From assembly GCF_040546815.1 (NCBI RefSeq), contig NZ_JBEPOO010000001.1, positions 3,472,001 through 3,536,000 of the forward strand: a stretch of 64,000 nucleotides of DNA, in the 5' to 3' direction. The translations under genes were made by a program, and so were the position numbers. This DNA is from Devosia sp. 2618. GTDB taxonomy: Bacteria; Pseudomonadota; Alphaproteobacteria; Rhizobiales; Devosiaceae. The notes beneath the pieces are model-generated. The model saw nothing but the letters and a program-made list of their open reading frames with translations. It was not told where the DNA came from and did no database searches. This document shows, piece by piece, positions 43,214 to 52,931 of this stretch (position 1 is the first letter of the stretch; every line of letters begins with the position of its first letter).

Positions 43214-43237
43214 CGGGGCGGGCACAAGCCCGCCGTA
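43214..43237 (+). terminator. Hairpin after the glucoamylase gene (no T tract)
   Basis: GGGCGGGC-ACAA-GCCCGCC, followed by GTAACC. Likely a Rho-dependent or processing end. Confidence 0.5.
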
Positions 43238-43247
43238 ACCATAAACT

Positions 43248-43262
43248 TGACAATCAGCGTCA
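43248..43262 (+). promoter_or_regulatory. IRO-like box (TGA-N9-TCA) before the siderophore operon
   Basis: TGA at 43248-43250 and TCA at 43260-43262, flanked by TTGAC/GTCATCAA symmetry, overlap a TTGACA-like -35. TGA-N9-TCA is the iron-responsive operator described for RirA in rhizobia. It lies 50 bp before the first gene of the uptake operon. Confidence 0.6.
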
Positions 43263-43312
43263 TCAAATCTAGTCCACCGCGGGCGACATGGAGGTCGTGA
43301 GCGGAGTGGCGT

Positions 43313-44164
43313 ATGCAGCGGCAGAATCAGGGCAGTGGGGGAAGTGAGCGCCTCGCTGCGATAGAGCTGAGCGCTGGCTACGAAGACGCGGTCATTATCG
43401 AAGGGCTGGAGCTTGCGGTGCCCAATGGGGCGCTGACCATTCTTGTCGGTGCCAATGGCTGTGGCAAATCCACCCTGCTCAAGACGCTGGCACGCATCCT
43501 TAAACCGGTGCACGGCCATGTGTTGCTCGATGGCAAGGACATTCACCGCTCGGCCAGCCGCGAGGTGGCGCGCAAGCTCGGGCTTTTGCCGCAGGGGCCG
43601 GTGGCGCCCGAAGGGCTGACCGTGCGCGAACTGGTGTCTCAGGGGCGGTTTCCGCATCAGTCACTGATGCAGCAATGGACTTCGGGCGACGAAGCGGCGG
43701 TGAACGCTGCGATGGTCACGGCGCAAGTCGCCGCCTTTGCCGACCGGCCGGTCGATTCCCTGTCGGGCGGACAGCGGCAGCGCTGCTGGATCGCCATGGC
43801 GCTGGCGCAGGAAACCGATCTGATCCTGCTCGACGAACCCACCACATTCCTCGACCTTAAGGTGCAGGTCGATGTGATGAACCTGCTGGCAGATCTGGCG
43901 CACAAGACGGGCCGTACACTGGTCGTCGTGCTGCATGAGCTGAGCCTTGCGGCGGCCTATGCCGATAATCTCGTGATGATGAAATCGGGCCGCATCGTCT
44001 GCTCGGGCGCACCACAGGATGTGTTCACCGCGGCCAATATCAAGACGGTTTTTGACCTCGACGCCAATGTGTTGCGCGATCCGGCATCGGGGCGGCTGTT
44101 CTGCATGCCGACGCGGGGCGAGCCGGCCAAGGCTGCTGTCGTTCCGGCGCTTGCCACCACATGA
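43313..44164 (+). CDS. Iron-siderophore ABC transporter ATP-binding protein (FecE-like)
   Basis: 283-aa ATPase of a type II (BtuCD-like) importer. Walker A VGANGCGKST near 44, Q loop LLPQGPV, signature SLSGGQRQR near 148, Walker B LILLDEPTTFLDL, and the FecE-typical HELSLAAAYADNLVMM. First gene of a six-gene operon; overlaps the next gene by 4 bp. Confidence 0.93.
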   Translation: MQRQNQGSGGSERLAAIELSAGYEDAVIIEGLELAVPNGALTILVGANGCGKSTLLKTLARILKPVHGHVLLDGKDIHRSASREVARKLGLLPQGPVAPEGLTVRELVSQGRFPHQSLMQQWTSGDEAAVNAAMVTAQVAAFADRPVDSLSGGQRQRCWIAMALAQETDLILLDEPTTFLDLKVQVDVMNLLADLAHKTGRTLVVVLHELSLAAAYADNLVMMKSGRIVCSGAPQDVFTAANIKTVFDLDANVLRDPASGRLFCMPTRGEPAKAAVVPALATT

Positions 44165-45180
44165 ACATGATCGCGCCCCCTGCTGTCACGGTGCGCACCG
44201 GGCGCTGGCTCGGCCTGCCGCTGGCGATGGGTATAGTTGCTGCAACGCTGTGCCTTCACATCGCATTGGGCGCCAAATTTGTGCCGCTCGATGTGGTGTT
44301 TGAGGCGCTGACGCATCGAGATCCAGCCAATTTCAACCACACCATCGTCTGGGATTTGCGGCTGCCGCGCGCTCTGGTCGCGATCATTGTCGGCGCATCG
44401 CTGTCGGTGGCGGGGGCCTTGATGCAGGGCGTGACGCGCAATCCGCTGGCCGAACCCGGCATTTTGGGGCTGATGGCGGGCGCATCGTTTGCTGTGGTGT
44501 TTGGCATCGGCATGCTGGGGCTGGCCGGAAACACCGCCATTCCGATGATGGCGGCGGGCGGATCGTTGGGTGCAGCGTGTCTGGTGTATCTGATTTCGCG
44601 CTGGGTGCCGGGCGGGGCAACGCCGCTGACACTGACCCTTGCGGGTGCGGTGGTCACGGCGTTTCTGGGCGCACTGACCTCGGTAGCGTTCCTGCTGCGG
44701 GAAAATGCTTTTGACTCCTATCGCGTGTGGCTCTCCGGCTCGTTGGCCGGTCGTGACCTCTCCATGCTGATGACGGCGGGGCCGGTGCTGATCGTGGCGC
44801 TGGTGGTGGCCTTTGCTTTGGCCCGCCAGATCACGGCGCTGGCGATGGGCGAAGAGGTGGCACTGGCGCTTGGCGTGCGCACCGGCTGGCTCAAGGCGCA
44901 ATTGCTGGTCTGCGTTGTGGCATTGACGGCCGGCTCGGTTGCTTTGGCGGGACCACTGGGCTTTGTCGGCCTCGTCATTCCCCATGCCGTGCGGCTATTT
45001 ACCGGGTCGGACTATCGCTGGATCGTGCCGTATTCGGCCGTGGTCGGGGCGGGCTACCTGCTGGCGGTCGACGTGGCTGCGCGGATGATGTTCCGCCCGG
45101 CCGAGATTTCGACCGGCATCGTCACCGCGCTGATCGGCGCGCCCATCTTTGTTTATCTGATCCGCAAACGGTCGCGCTGA
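44161..45180 (+). CDS. Iron-siderophore ABC transporter permease 1 (FecCD family)
   Basis: 339-aa inner-membrane permease with about nine to ten helices. FecCD signatures: RLPRALVAIIVGASLSVAGALMQGVTRNPLAEPGILGLMAGA and the C-terminal GPLGFVGLVIPHAVRLF. Stop and next start overlap (TGATG). With the following gene it forms a permease heterodimer. Confidence 0.93.
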   Translation: MNMIAPPAVTVRTGRWLGLPLAMGIVAATLCLHIALGAKFVPLDVVFEALTHRDPANFNHTIVWDLRLPRALVAIIVGASLSVAGALMQGVTRNPLAEPGILGLMAGASFAVVFGIGMLGLAGNTAIPMMAAGGSLGAACLVYLISRWVPGGATPLTLTLAGAVVTAFLGALTSVAFLLRENAFDSYRVWLSGSLAGRDLSMLMTAGPVLIVALVVAFALARQITALAMGEEVALALGVRTGWLKAQLLVCVVALTAGSVALAGPLGFVGLVIPHAVRLFTGSDYRWIVPYSAVVGAGYLLAVDVAARMMFRPAEISTGIVTALIGAPIFVYLIRKRSR

Positions 45181-46247
45181 TGAGTACAACTGTCGCTTCC
45201 CGCTGGTATGTTGTGCGGCTGTTTTCCGAGCGCATTGCGCTACGCCTGCCGGTGGCCGCGCTATTATGGCTGGCGGCGACGCTGGCACTGCTGGTCGGGA
45301 TCATCGCTTTCAGCCTGACCGTTGGCAGCCAGCCGACAAGCCTTGATGAAGTGTGGCGCACGCTGAGCGGGGAAACCGTCAGCCGCACCATCGACAATGT
45401 GGTCTGGGAGTTCCGTTTTCCGCGCGCGCTGGCGGCGGCGCTGGTGGGCGCAATGTTTGCGCTGTCGGGTGCGGCGCTGCAGAACGTGACGCGCAATGGC
45501 CTCGCCGATCCGTCGCTGGTCGGCGTGTCGCAGGGCGCGGGACTGGCCGTGGTAGCGCTGACCGTGTTGTGGCCAGACGCTGTCGGCGGCCTGCGGCCGT
45601 GGGTGGCGTTTGCCGGGTCGCTGGCTGTGGCGGTGCTGATCCAGAGCCTGACCTGGACGGCGCGCGGCGCCAGTTCGGTGCGGTTCATCCTGATGGGCGT
45701 CGGCGTTGCGGCGATGATTTCGGCCTGCACTTCGGTGCTGATGACCTATGGCCAGATCGAGCGCGTGCTGTCGGTTCTGACCTGGCTCAGTGGTTCGATC
45801 AACGCTGCCAATTGGGCTGACGTGCAGATGCTGGCTGTGTGGTCGGCGGTGCTGCTGCCGGCGCTGCTGTTGCTGTCGCGTTCGACGGCGGCGATGCGCA
45901 TGGGCGATGCAACGGCCACCGCGCTCGGGGCGCCGGTGCGCTGGGTGCGTTATGGGCTGATCACCACCGCAGTCGGATTTGCCGCGATTGGCACGGCGGT
46001 CGTCGGGCCGCTGGGCTTTGTCGGTCTGATCGCGCCACACGCTGCGCGGCGTCTCGCACCATCGGGCGTAGGGCTGCATCTGCTGCTGACGGCAACGCTT
46101 GGTGCGGTGCTGGTGAGCTTGGCCGACCTTGTCGGGCGCACCCTGATGGCGCCGATTCAGATCCCCGCCGGCCTTGTGACCGACCTCATCGGCGTGCCGA
46201 TTTTCCTCATTCTGCTGCGCCGTGCTGCGCGCCGCACCGCTCTCTGA
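45180..46247 (+). CDS. Iron-siderophore ABC transporter permease 2 (FecCD family)
   Basis: 355-aa FecCD permease: RFPRALAAALVGAMFALSGAALQNVTRNGLADPSLVGVSQGAG and GPLGFVGLIAPHAARRL. Its sequence is diverged from the preceding permease, as expected for a heterodimer such as FepD/FepG. A 22-bp gap precedes the first binding-protein gene. Confidence 0.93.
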   Translation: MSTTVASRWYVVRLFSERIALRLPVAALLWLAATLALLVGIIAFSLTVGSQPTSLDEVWRTLSGETVSRTIDNVVWEFRFPRALAAALVGAMFALSGAALQNVTRNGLADPSLVGVSQGAGLAVVALTVLWPDAVGGLRPWVAFAGSLAVAVLIQSLTWTARGASSVRFILMGVGVAAMISACTSVLMTYGQIERVLSVLTWLSGSINAANWADVQMLAVWSAVLLPALLLLSRSTAAMRMGDATATALGAPVRWVRYGLITTAVGFAAIGTAVVGPLGFVGLIAPHAARRLAPSGVGLHLLLTATLGAVLVSLADLVGRTLMAPIQIPAGLVTDLIGVPIFLILLRRAARRTAL

Positions 46248-46269
46248 TCAACTCCAAGGACCCTGATCG

Positions 46270-47250
46270 ATGAAACTGCTTATCGCCGCTGCCGCCATTC
46301 TCGGCGGCCTGCTTGCCGGCCCGGTGCTGGCGCAGGAAACACGCCCGTTCGAGGCCGGCAATGGCACGATCGGGGTGCCGGTCAAACCGCTGCGCATCGT
46401 GTCGCTGCATGATCTCAGCATCACGCTGCCGCTGGTGGAATTTGGCGCCACCGATCTCGTCGTGGGTAGCCATGGTCGGCTCGAAGAGGACAAGGTGCCC
46501 TATATTCGCGGCGCCAAGGAGCTCTATGAAACCAGCTTTGAAAACACCGACATCGTGTTTCTCGGCGTGTTCAACCAGATCGATCTCGAGCTGATCGCAG
46601 GCCTTGAGCCGGACCTGATCATCGGGCGCTTTGGTAACGACAATGACGTGCTGCCAAACCTTGAAAAGATCGCGCCGACCGTGCTGCTCGATCAGGACAA
46701 GCTGGGCTTTTTCGGCAGCATGCAGGCTGTGGCGGACCTCGGTGGCGTGCTGCCCGAATATGATCGGCAGTTTGCCCGCTATCAGGCCCAGATTGCCGAA
46801 TTCAAGCGACTGGTGCCGAACCCGGCTGACATCTCCATCGCCATCCTGCAGCCATGGCCGGAAGACGGCTATATCGCCGCCAACAAGGAATATTATGCGC
46901 TGTCGCAGGTGCTCGACGATGTCGGTTTTTCAAAGCCCGACCTGATCGCTGAGATCAGTGACTCCTCGCTCGATATGAGCCCGGAATTCCTGCCCGAGGT
47001 CGACGCCGATTTCATCTTCTCGACCTATGAAGGGCTTTATCCCGACCAGCGCAGCCCCGATGAAATCCGTGCCGCGTTCGAGAAGGTCGTGCCCGGCTAT
47101 TGCACCGTGCTGCAGGCCTGCCGGAACAACCAGATGGTCTTTATTCCACGCACGCCAATCTACTCGTCGTCGTTCCGCTCGCTGACCACCGCCTACCAGC
47201 AGGTGCTGACCCATGTTGCGGGCCGCGCCTTCGTTCCACTGGCCAAGTGA
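46270..47250 (+). CDS. Periplasmic siderophore-binding protein 1
   Basis: 326-aa cluster-8 solute-binding protein with a signal peptide (1-21, cut after VLA). PLRIVSLHDLSITLPLVEFGA starts the first lobe; EKIAPTVLLDQD the middle; the last lobe has the paired-Cys segment PGYCTVLQACRNNQMVFIP. It delivers ferric siderophore to the FecCD permeases. Homologous to the next gene (see tandem pair). Confidence 0.9.
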   Translation: MKLLIAAAAILGGLLAGPVLAQETRPFEAGNGTIGVPVKPLRIVSLHDLSITLPLVEFGATDLVVGSHGRLEEDKVPYIRGAKELYETSFENTDIVFLGVFNQIDLELIAGLEPDLIIGRFGNDNDVLPNLEKIAPTVLLDQDKLGFFGSMQAVADLGGVLPEYDRQFARYQAQIAEFKRLVPNPADISIAILQPWPEDGYIAANKEYYALSQVLDDVGFSKPDLIAEISDSSLDMSPEFLPEVDADFIFSTYEGLYPDQRSPDEIRAAFEKVVPGYCTVLQACRNNQMVFIPRTPIYSSSFRSLTTAYQQVLTHVAGRAFVPLAK

Positions 47251-47277
47251 TTGCGCCGTCTTTTCAGGACCCAAACC

Positions 47278-48234
47278 ATGAACAAGCTGACTGCCCTTTT
47301 GTTCGCAGCCCTTCTGGCCATTACGCCCGCCAGCGCGCAGGAAACCCATGCCATCACCGACTATACCGGTCGGGTGGTGGAGGTTCCGACCAAACCGCTG
47401 CGCATCGTTTCGCTGCATGATCTCAGCATCACCATTCCGTTGATCGAACTGGGTGTGTTCCCCGTCGGCAGCCATGGCCGCACGACGACCGAAGGCACGC
47501 CGTTCATCCGCTCCAGCGCGGTTCTGACGGGCGTTGATTTTGCCAATTCCGACATCACGTTCGTGGGCAATAACCCGGCCGACGTCGAGGCCATTGCGGC
47601 GCTGCAGCCAGACCTGGTCCTGACCACCGAATGGCAGGGCACGCCGGTCGATCAGCTGGAAAAGATCGCGCCAACGCTGTTGATCGACAGCGAGGCGGAT
47701 ATGTTTGCGACCTATGATCTGCTGGCTGGCATTACCGGCACAGAGGATCGGCTGGCCTATCTCAAAGCCCGCTATGAGGGCCAGATTGCCCAGATCAAGC
47801 GGCTGATCGACACGCAGAGCATCACCACCTCGGTAATCCAGGGCGTCGAAGGCTCGGTCTATGTGCTGCACACTTATGGGACGCTGGGCCGTGTGTTGCG
47901 CGATGCGGGCTTCAAGTTCCCGGCCATCATCGATGCCATCCCCGTGGGTGGTGATCTCGATGTACCGGCAGAGCAGCTGCCCGAACTCGACGCCGATTTC
48001 ATCTTTGCGACCTACCGCACGGATACGCTGGAAACCCCAGCGGATTCCGAAGCGCAGCTCAACAAGGTGGTGCCCAATTTCTGCCAGTACCTGACGGCCT
48101 GCCAGAACAATCAGCTGATCACCATTCCGCGCGAAGAGGCATCGTCCAATTCATTCTACGCGCTGGGGGCGATTGCCTACATGGTCATTTCGCAGATTTC
48201 GGGCCGCGACTTCGTGCCCTTCCAGTCGCAGTAA
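47278..48234 (+). CDS. Periplasmic siderophore-binding protein 2 (paralogue)
   Basis: 318-aa binding protein, signal peptide MNKLTALLFAALLAITPASA. It aligns along its length with the preceding gene: PLRIVSLHDLSITIPLIELG, EKIAPTLLID, PNFCQYLTACQNNQLITIP. The two share the DLSIT motif and the two late Cys but differ in many cleft positions, so they may accept different siderophores. Start at ATG 47278; 27-bp gap after protein 1. Confidence 0.9.
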   Translation: MNKLTALLFAALLAITPASAQETHAITDYTGRVVEVPTKPLRIVSLHDLSITIPLIELGVFPVGSHGRTTTEGTPFIRSSAVLTGVDFANSDITFVGNNPADVEAIAALQPDLVLTTEWQGTPVDQLEKIAPTLLIDSEADMFATYDLLAGITGTEDRLAYLKARYEGQIAQIKRLIDTQSITTSVIQGVEGSVYVLHTYGTLGRVLRDAGFKFPAIIDAIPVGGDLDVPAEQLPELDADFIFATYRTDTLETPADSEAQLNKVVPNFCQYLTACQNNQLITIPREEASSNSFYALGAIAYMVISQISGRDFVPFQSQ

Positions 48235-48240
48235 ATTTTC

Positions 48241-49137
48241 ATGAGCAAGCACGTCTTTTGCCGGACCCTGACACTGGAGCGGGGCGAGCCACATGAAGGA
48301 ACGGGGGAGATTAGCCCCCGCTTCCTGATGCTGGCCTGGCCCAAGGGCAAATGGCGGGCGCCGCGGTTTGAATCCGTGGATATGAGCCCGGCGCTCGGCG
48401 AAGCCGTGCGCGCGGCAATGCAGTCGGAATTGACCGACAATATGGTTGAACTGGTCGAGGGCAGTCCCGGCCAGGTCTTGCCGACGCTGTTCGGCTATCC
48501 CGAGGGGCGTTTTATCGCCCAGGCGAACGAAGCTCAAACTATCGCGCTGATCGACGCGTGGACGGCCGGCGAGCCCCTGCCCGGCGTGGTGGATGACCGC
48601 ATTACCATCCTCTGCTGTACCGATGCCAAGCGGGATGCCTGCTGCGCGCGGTTTGGTTTTGCGACCTTCAAGGCGCTGGTGGCGGCCGCCGATCCGGCGC
48701 GGTTCAATATCCTGCAATGCACGCATCTTGGCGGATGCCGCTTTGCGGCGTCGTTGATCGTGCTACCGCAGGGCCAGCGCTATGGGCGGCTGGCGCCGGA
48801 CGAAGTGCCCGCGTTTCTGACGGCGCTTGAAAACAGCGAAATCTACCTGCCCGCCTCGCGCGGGAATCCGAAGCTCGATGAGCCGGCGCAGGCGGCGGAA
48901 CTGGCCGTGATGCGCTGGGGCGCGGCGCGGGGTGCAAGCCAGGCTTCGGTGCACATCGATGCGCGCAACGAGATTGACGAAGACCATATGGTGTTCAGCG
49001 GCACCGCTGGCGAACATCGCGTTTCGGTGCGCGTGGCAACGCAGATTTTTGCCATCGATGGCGCCTGTGACAGTATCGGCGCCGAGCCACCGGACATGGA
49101 GAAACGCTGGTTGGCCGGACAGGTGGAAGTCATCTGA
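48241..49137 (+). CDS. Sucrase/ferredoxin-like (Suc_Fer) protein, probable siderophore reductase
   Basis: 298-aa protein of the Suc_Fer-like family, thioredoxin-fold [2Fe-2S] proteins. Cys-rich motifs: HVFCRTL near the start, LCCTDAKRDACCARFGF near 124-140, CTHLGGCRFA near 160-170 and VLPQGQRYGRLAP. No signal peptide: cytoplasmic. It starts 6 bp after binding protein 2, so it is in the siderophore operon, where reducing Fe(III) to free it from the siderophore is the likely job (inference). Confidence 0.82.
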   Translation: MSKHVFCRTLTLERGEPHEGTGEISPRFLMLAWPKGKWRAPRFESVDMSPALGEAVRAAMQSELTDNMVELVEGSPGQVLPTLFGYPEGRFIAQANEAQTIALIDAWTAGEPLPGVVDDRITILCCTDAKRDACCARFGFATFKALVAAADPARFNILQCTHLGGCRFAASLIVLPQGQRYGRLAPDEVPAFLTALENSEIYLPASRGNPKLDEPAQAAELAVMRWGAARGASQASVHIDARNEIDEDHMVFSGTAGEHRVSVRVATQIFAIDGACDSIGAEPPDMEKRWLAGQVEVI

Positions 49138-49240
49138 GCGGGGTTCCGGCTCGACCACCCACATAACGCAATAATTCGCTCTGAAATCGGCGCAATCGCT
49201 GCAGATTCGGCGTGTCAGCCATTGGCGGGCGCACCTGTTC

Positions 49241-49258
49241 CAGCTAACATGTTAGTGG
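49241..49258 (+). promoter_or_regulatory. uxuA operator with palindrome CTAACATGTTAG
   Basis: The 18-mer CAGCTAACATGTTAGTGG, palindrome at 49244-49255, ends 19 bp before the uxuA start. It is identical to 16805-16822 before the FAD/Fe-S dehydrogenase. A site of this form would suit a GntR-family (FadR/UxuR-type) dimer. Confidence 0.75.
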
Positions 49259-49277
49259 ATTTCTGGAGGAGAATTGC

Positions 49278-50462
49278 ATGCTGCAGAGTTGGCGTTGGTT
49301 TGGGCCGAACGACCCGGTGTCGCTCGACCATGTGCGGCAGGCGGGGGCGTCGGGGATCGTGACGGCGCTGCACCAGATTTATGACGGGCGCGCCTGGACG
49401 CCAGCCGATATTGCCGAGCGCAAGGCAATGGTGGAAGCGGCAGGTTTGGTGTGGTCGGTGTGCGAATCCATTCCGGTGCACACGTCCATCAAGCTGCGCA
49501 GCGGGCCATATCGGCAGTTCATCGATAACTGGAAAACCAGCCTCGCCAATCTGGGCAAGGCCGGCATTCCAGTGGTGTGCTATAATTTCATGCCGGTGGT
49601 GGACTGGACCCGCACCGATCTGCGCTATCCAATGCCGACGACAGGCCTGGCGCTGCGGTTCGATATGGTGGAATTCGTTGCCTATGACGCGCTGGTGCTG
49701 AAACGCGTGGGCGCGGAGGGCGACTATATGCCCGAGCTTTTGGCGGCCGCCAAAGCCAAGCTCGCGACGATGAGCGAGACAGCTATCGCAACGCTTGAGA
49801 CCAATATCATTGCCGGGCTGCCGGGTGGCGAAGACAGCTATGACCGTGAGGGCATTCGCCAGCGCATCGCCCAGTTTGACGATGTCAGCGCCGATGACAT
49901 GCGCGCCAATCTGGTTGAGTTTTTGCGCGAAGTGGTGCCGGTGGCCGAGGAAGAGGGCGTGCGGCTGGGCATTCACCCCGATGATCCGCCATTCTCGCTA
50001 TTTGGCCTGCCCCGCGTGGTGTCGACGGCGGATGATATGCGCACGGTGCTGGGAGCGGTCGATACGCCGGTCAATGGGCTGTCATTTTGCGCCGGGTCGC
50101 TCGGATCGCGGGCGGATAATGACGTGGTCGGCATGGCGCGCGAATTCGCCTCGCGCATCAACTTCGTGCATTTGCGCAATGTGAGCGTCGAACCGGACCG
50201 TTCCTTCAACGAAGCGGAGCATCTGGGCGGCGATGTCAACATGGTCGACATGATCGCCATTTTGCGGGCCGAGGAAAACCGGCGTGTCGCGAGCGGCCGT
50301 GCCGACGCGGTGATCCCGATGCGGCCCGACCATGGACATCTGCTGGCCGACGACATGACCAAGAAGGTCAATCCGGGCTATTCGCTGATTGGGCGGCTCA
50401 AGGGGCTGGCCGAATTGCGCGGCATTATCAGCGCCGTGGACCAGTTGCAGCCCGCCAGTTAG
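49278..50462 (+). CDS. uxuA: Mannonate dehydratase
   Basis: Converts D-mannonate to 2-keto-3-deoxy-D-gluconate in glucuronate breakdown. The 394-aa product begins [31 protein letters not shown] and has the metal-site motifs [33 protein letters not shown] and [16 protein letters not shown] precedes the ATG. uxuB and uxaC are not adjacent. The stop overlaps the convergent SDR stop by 4 bp. Confidence 0.95.
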   Translation: MLQSWRWFGPNDPVSLDHVRQAGASGIVTALHQIYDGRAWTPADIAERKAMVEAAGLVWSVCESIPVHTSIKLRSGPYRQFIDNWKTSLANLGKAGIPVVCYNFMPVVDWTRTDLRYPMPTTGLALRFDMVEFVAYDALVLKRVGAEGDYMPELLAAAKAKLATMSETAIATLETNIIAGLPGGEDSYDREGIRQRIAQFDDVSADDMRANLVEFLREVVPVAEEEGVRLGIHPDDPPFSLFGLPRVVSTADDMRTVLGAVDTPVNGLSFCAGSLGSRADNDVVGMAREFASRINFVHLRNVSVEPDRSFNEAEHLGGDVNMVDMIAILRAEENRRVASGRADAVIPMRPDHGHLLADDMTKKVNPGYSLIGRLKGLAELRGIISAVDQLQPAS

Positions 50463-51229
50463 CGGACTGCAATGCCAGCGGTGAGACCACCATCGATGCG
50501 GTGGTCCGCCCCGGTGATGAACCGGGCCTGGTCGGACGCGAGGAACGCGATGAGGTCGGCGACTTCCTCGGGCTCGCCAATACGGCCCAAGGGATGGGCG
50601 GCACCAAAGCGGGCGAAGGCGGCGTTGACATCGACATCGTCGCCATCGCTGTGGCGGGCGGCGCGTTCGAGAATGGGCGTGCGGACAGAGCCGGGGCTGA
50701 TCGAATTGACGCGGATCTGGTCGGCGGCAAAATCGAGCGCCATGGCGCGGGTCATTGCATGGATCGCGCCCTTGGAGGCGACATAGGCCGCCACATTGGT
50801 CTGGCAGGCGTGGCCCTGAACGCTCGACACATTGAGAATGACGCCACCGCCGCGCTGGCGCAGATGCGGCACGCCGAAATGAGCGGTCAGATGGATGGAC
50901 CCAACATTGACGGCAAGGCACTGCGCGAAGGTTTGCGGCGTCGTGGTGACGCAATCGCCATAGGGGTGGATGGCGGCCGAATTGACGATGATATCGAGGC
51001 CGCCAAAGCGGGCGACGGTTTCGGCAATTGCGGCCTCGACCTGCTCGGGGACGGCGACATCGGTGAGGCGCGTCAGCACGGACGAACCGCTGGCCAGTGC
51101 GGCATTGCCTTCGGGATCGATGCCCAGGGCCATGACCTGCGCGCCTTCGGCGGCGAGCTTGAGCGCCACGGCGCGGCCGATGCCGGTGGTGCCGGTGACG
51201 AGGGCGACTTTGCCAGTGAAACTAGCCAT
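50459..51229 (-). CDS. Short-chain dehydrogenase/reductase
   Basis: 256-aa classical SDR: nucleotide motif [13 protein letters not shown] at 12-24 (ends the TGxxxGIG pattern), NSAA, VSSVQ, and catalytic Tyr-x3-Lys in AYVASKGA; C-terminal [11 protein letters not shown]. Uses NAD(P)H on a sugar, polyol or keto-acid. It could replace UxuB beside uxuA, but it is on the opposite strand and in the GMC operon, whose gene it overlaps by 8 bp. Substrate unknown. Confidence 0.9.
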   Translation of the reverse strand: MASFTGKVALVTGTTGIGRAVALKLAAEGAQVMALGIDPEGNAALASGSSVLTRLTDVAVPEQVEAAIAETVARFGGLDIIVNSAAIHPYGDCVTTTPQTFAQCLAVNVGSIHLTAHFGVPHLRQRGGGVILNVSSVQGHACQTNVAAYVASKGAIHAMTRAMALDFAADQIRVNSISPGSVRTPILERAARHSDGDDVDVNAAFARFGAAHPLGRIGEPEEVADLIAFLASDQARFITGADHRIDGGLTAGIAVR

Positions 51230-52928
51230 TGGATGATCCTTTGTTGGTGCGGGCGCGATGGTCGGCGCGGATCAGGTCCGCGCCCTTTTCGGCCAGACAA
51301 TAGGTTGCGGCGACCGTGTTGGCTGACACAATCGTCGGCATGATGGAGGCATCGATGACGCGGAGGCCGTCGACACCGTGCACACGGAGGCTTGCCGGAT
51401 CGACGACGGCGTCAGGCCCCGTGCCCATGGCGCAGGTGCCGACCGGGTGAAACAGCGTGCCGACACTGCGGCGGATGAAGGCGTCGAGAGCGCCATCGCT
51501 TTGCTCGTCGGGGCCGGGATCGACCTCGCGCTGCAGATGCGGCACGAAGGGGGCCTGCGCGATGATATTGCGGGCGATGCGAATGCCGTTGCGCAGGGCA
51601 TCCATCGTGCTGTCGCCGCGCAGGAAGTTGTAGAGGATGGACGGCTTTTCGGCCGGGTTGGCGCTGTTAAGGCGCAGGCGCCCGATGCTGCCGGGGCGCA
51701 GCTGGCAGACATGCATCAGAAAGCCATGGCCGGTGAAGCCGCCCGCGTTTTGCGTATTGCCGACTGCAGTGCAGAAGAAGAGCTGAATGTCTGGCCGCTC
51801 GACGCCCGGAACGGTGGACAGGAACGCGCCGCCCTCGCCGGTGGTCGAGGCGAAGAGGCCGCGCTTGCGGAACAGCCAATCGAGCACGTGCAGGACGTTG
51901 CGCGGCAAAGCGCGCCAGGAAATGCCATAAGGCGCGGTGGTCTTGGCCTTGTATTCGAGCGTGACGTCGAGATGGTCCTGAAGGTTTTCGCCGACGCCGG
52001 GGAGGTGCTGGACGACCTCGATGCCGTGGCGGTTGAGTTCGTTGCGGTCGCCAATGCCGGCGAGCAGCAGCAGGTGTGGTGAGACAAAAGAGCCGGCTGA
52101 CAGGATCACCTCATTGGCCGAGATGATGCCCTGCCCGGCCTGACCTTGCCACGCAACGCCAGTGGCGCGATTACCGTCCATGACGACGCGCGTGACGGTG
52201 CGCTCGCTCAACACATGCAGGTTGGGGCGGTGGCGCACGGGGTCGAGATAGGCACCTTCGGCGGTGACGCGCTGGCCGTTGCGCTGGGTAAAGGTATAGA
52301 GTCCGGCGCCTTGCTGGGTGGCGCCATTGAAATCCGGGTTGAGCGGAATGCCGGCGACGGCGGCGGCATCGAGATAGACCTGCGCCATAGGATTGACGCT
52401 GCGCAGCGGCGCGATATTGAGCGGGCCATCGGTGCCGTGAAACGCCGGGTCGATCTGAGCGGCCAGCGGCTTGCCGTTGAACGCGGTCTTTTTGGGCTCG
52501 GCCAGCGCCTCGAAGCGTTCGAGCTTGCGGAAATAGGGCAGCAGATCGTCATAGCCCCAACCTTTATTGCCGAGGTCGCGCCAATGGTCGAAATCCTCGC
52601 GCTGGCCACGCATGAAAATCTGGCCGTTGACATTGGTGCTGCCGCCGGTGCCCTTGCCGCGCGGCAGATCGATCTGGCGGCCCTGCAGACCCGGCTCCGG
52701 TTCGGTCTTGAACCAGGACATGAATTTGGGGCCGCCGAGAAAGGCCAGCGCGGGGGCCATGAAGGTGACCATGGCGAGCGGAATGCGCACGATGGCCTTG
52801 CGCGCATTGTGGTCGGGACCAGCCTCAATCAGGGCAACCCGAATGTCGGGGTCTTCAGACAGCCGATTGGCCAGCACGCAACCCGCAGCACCGGCGCCAA
52901 CGATGACATAGTCGTAGGTGTCGGGCAC
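51222..52928 (-). CDS. GMC-family FAD oxidoreductase
   Basis: 568-aa flavoenzyme of the glucose-methanol-choline family. FAD motif DYVIVGAGAAGCVLANRLSE at 6-25, GMC signature 1 PRGKGTGGSTNVNGQIFMRG near 88-107, signature 2 GSFVSPHLLLLAGIG near 272-286, and the active-site His in LFHPVGTCAMG. It would oxidise an alcohol or sugar hydroxyl. Choline dehydrogenase is possible but no betaine genes are near; flanking SDRs suggest a polyol or sugar substrate. Confidence 0.9.
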   Translation of the reverse strand: MPDTYDYVIVGAGAAGCVLANRLSEDPDIRVALIEAGPDHNARKAIVRIPLAMVTFMAPALAFLGGPKFMSWFKTEPEPGLQGRQIDLPRGKGTGGSTNVNGQIFMRGQREDFDHWRDLGNKGWGYDDLLPYFRKLERFEALAEPKKTAFNGKPLAAQIDPAFHGTDGPLNIAPLRSVNPMAQVYLDAAAVAGIPLNPDFNGATQQGAGLYTFTQRNGQRVTAEGAYLDPVRHRPNLHVLSERTVTRVVMDGNRATGVAWQGQAGQGIISANEVILSAGSFVSPHLLLLAGIGDRNELNRHGIEVVQHLPGVGENLQDHLDVTLEYKAKTTAPYGISWRALPRNVLHVLDWLFRKRGLFASTTGEGGAFLSTVPGVERPDIQLFFCTAVGNTQNAGGFTGHGFLMHVCQLRPGSIGRLRLNSANPAEKPSILYNFLRGDSTMDALRNGIRIARNIIAQAPFVPHLQREVDPGPDEQSDGALDAFIRRSVGTLFHPVGTCAMGTGPDAVVDPASLRVHGVDGLRVIDASIMPTIVSANTVAATYCLAEKGADLIRADHRARTNKGSSNG

Positions 52929-52931
52929 CGG

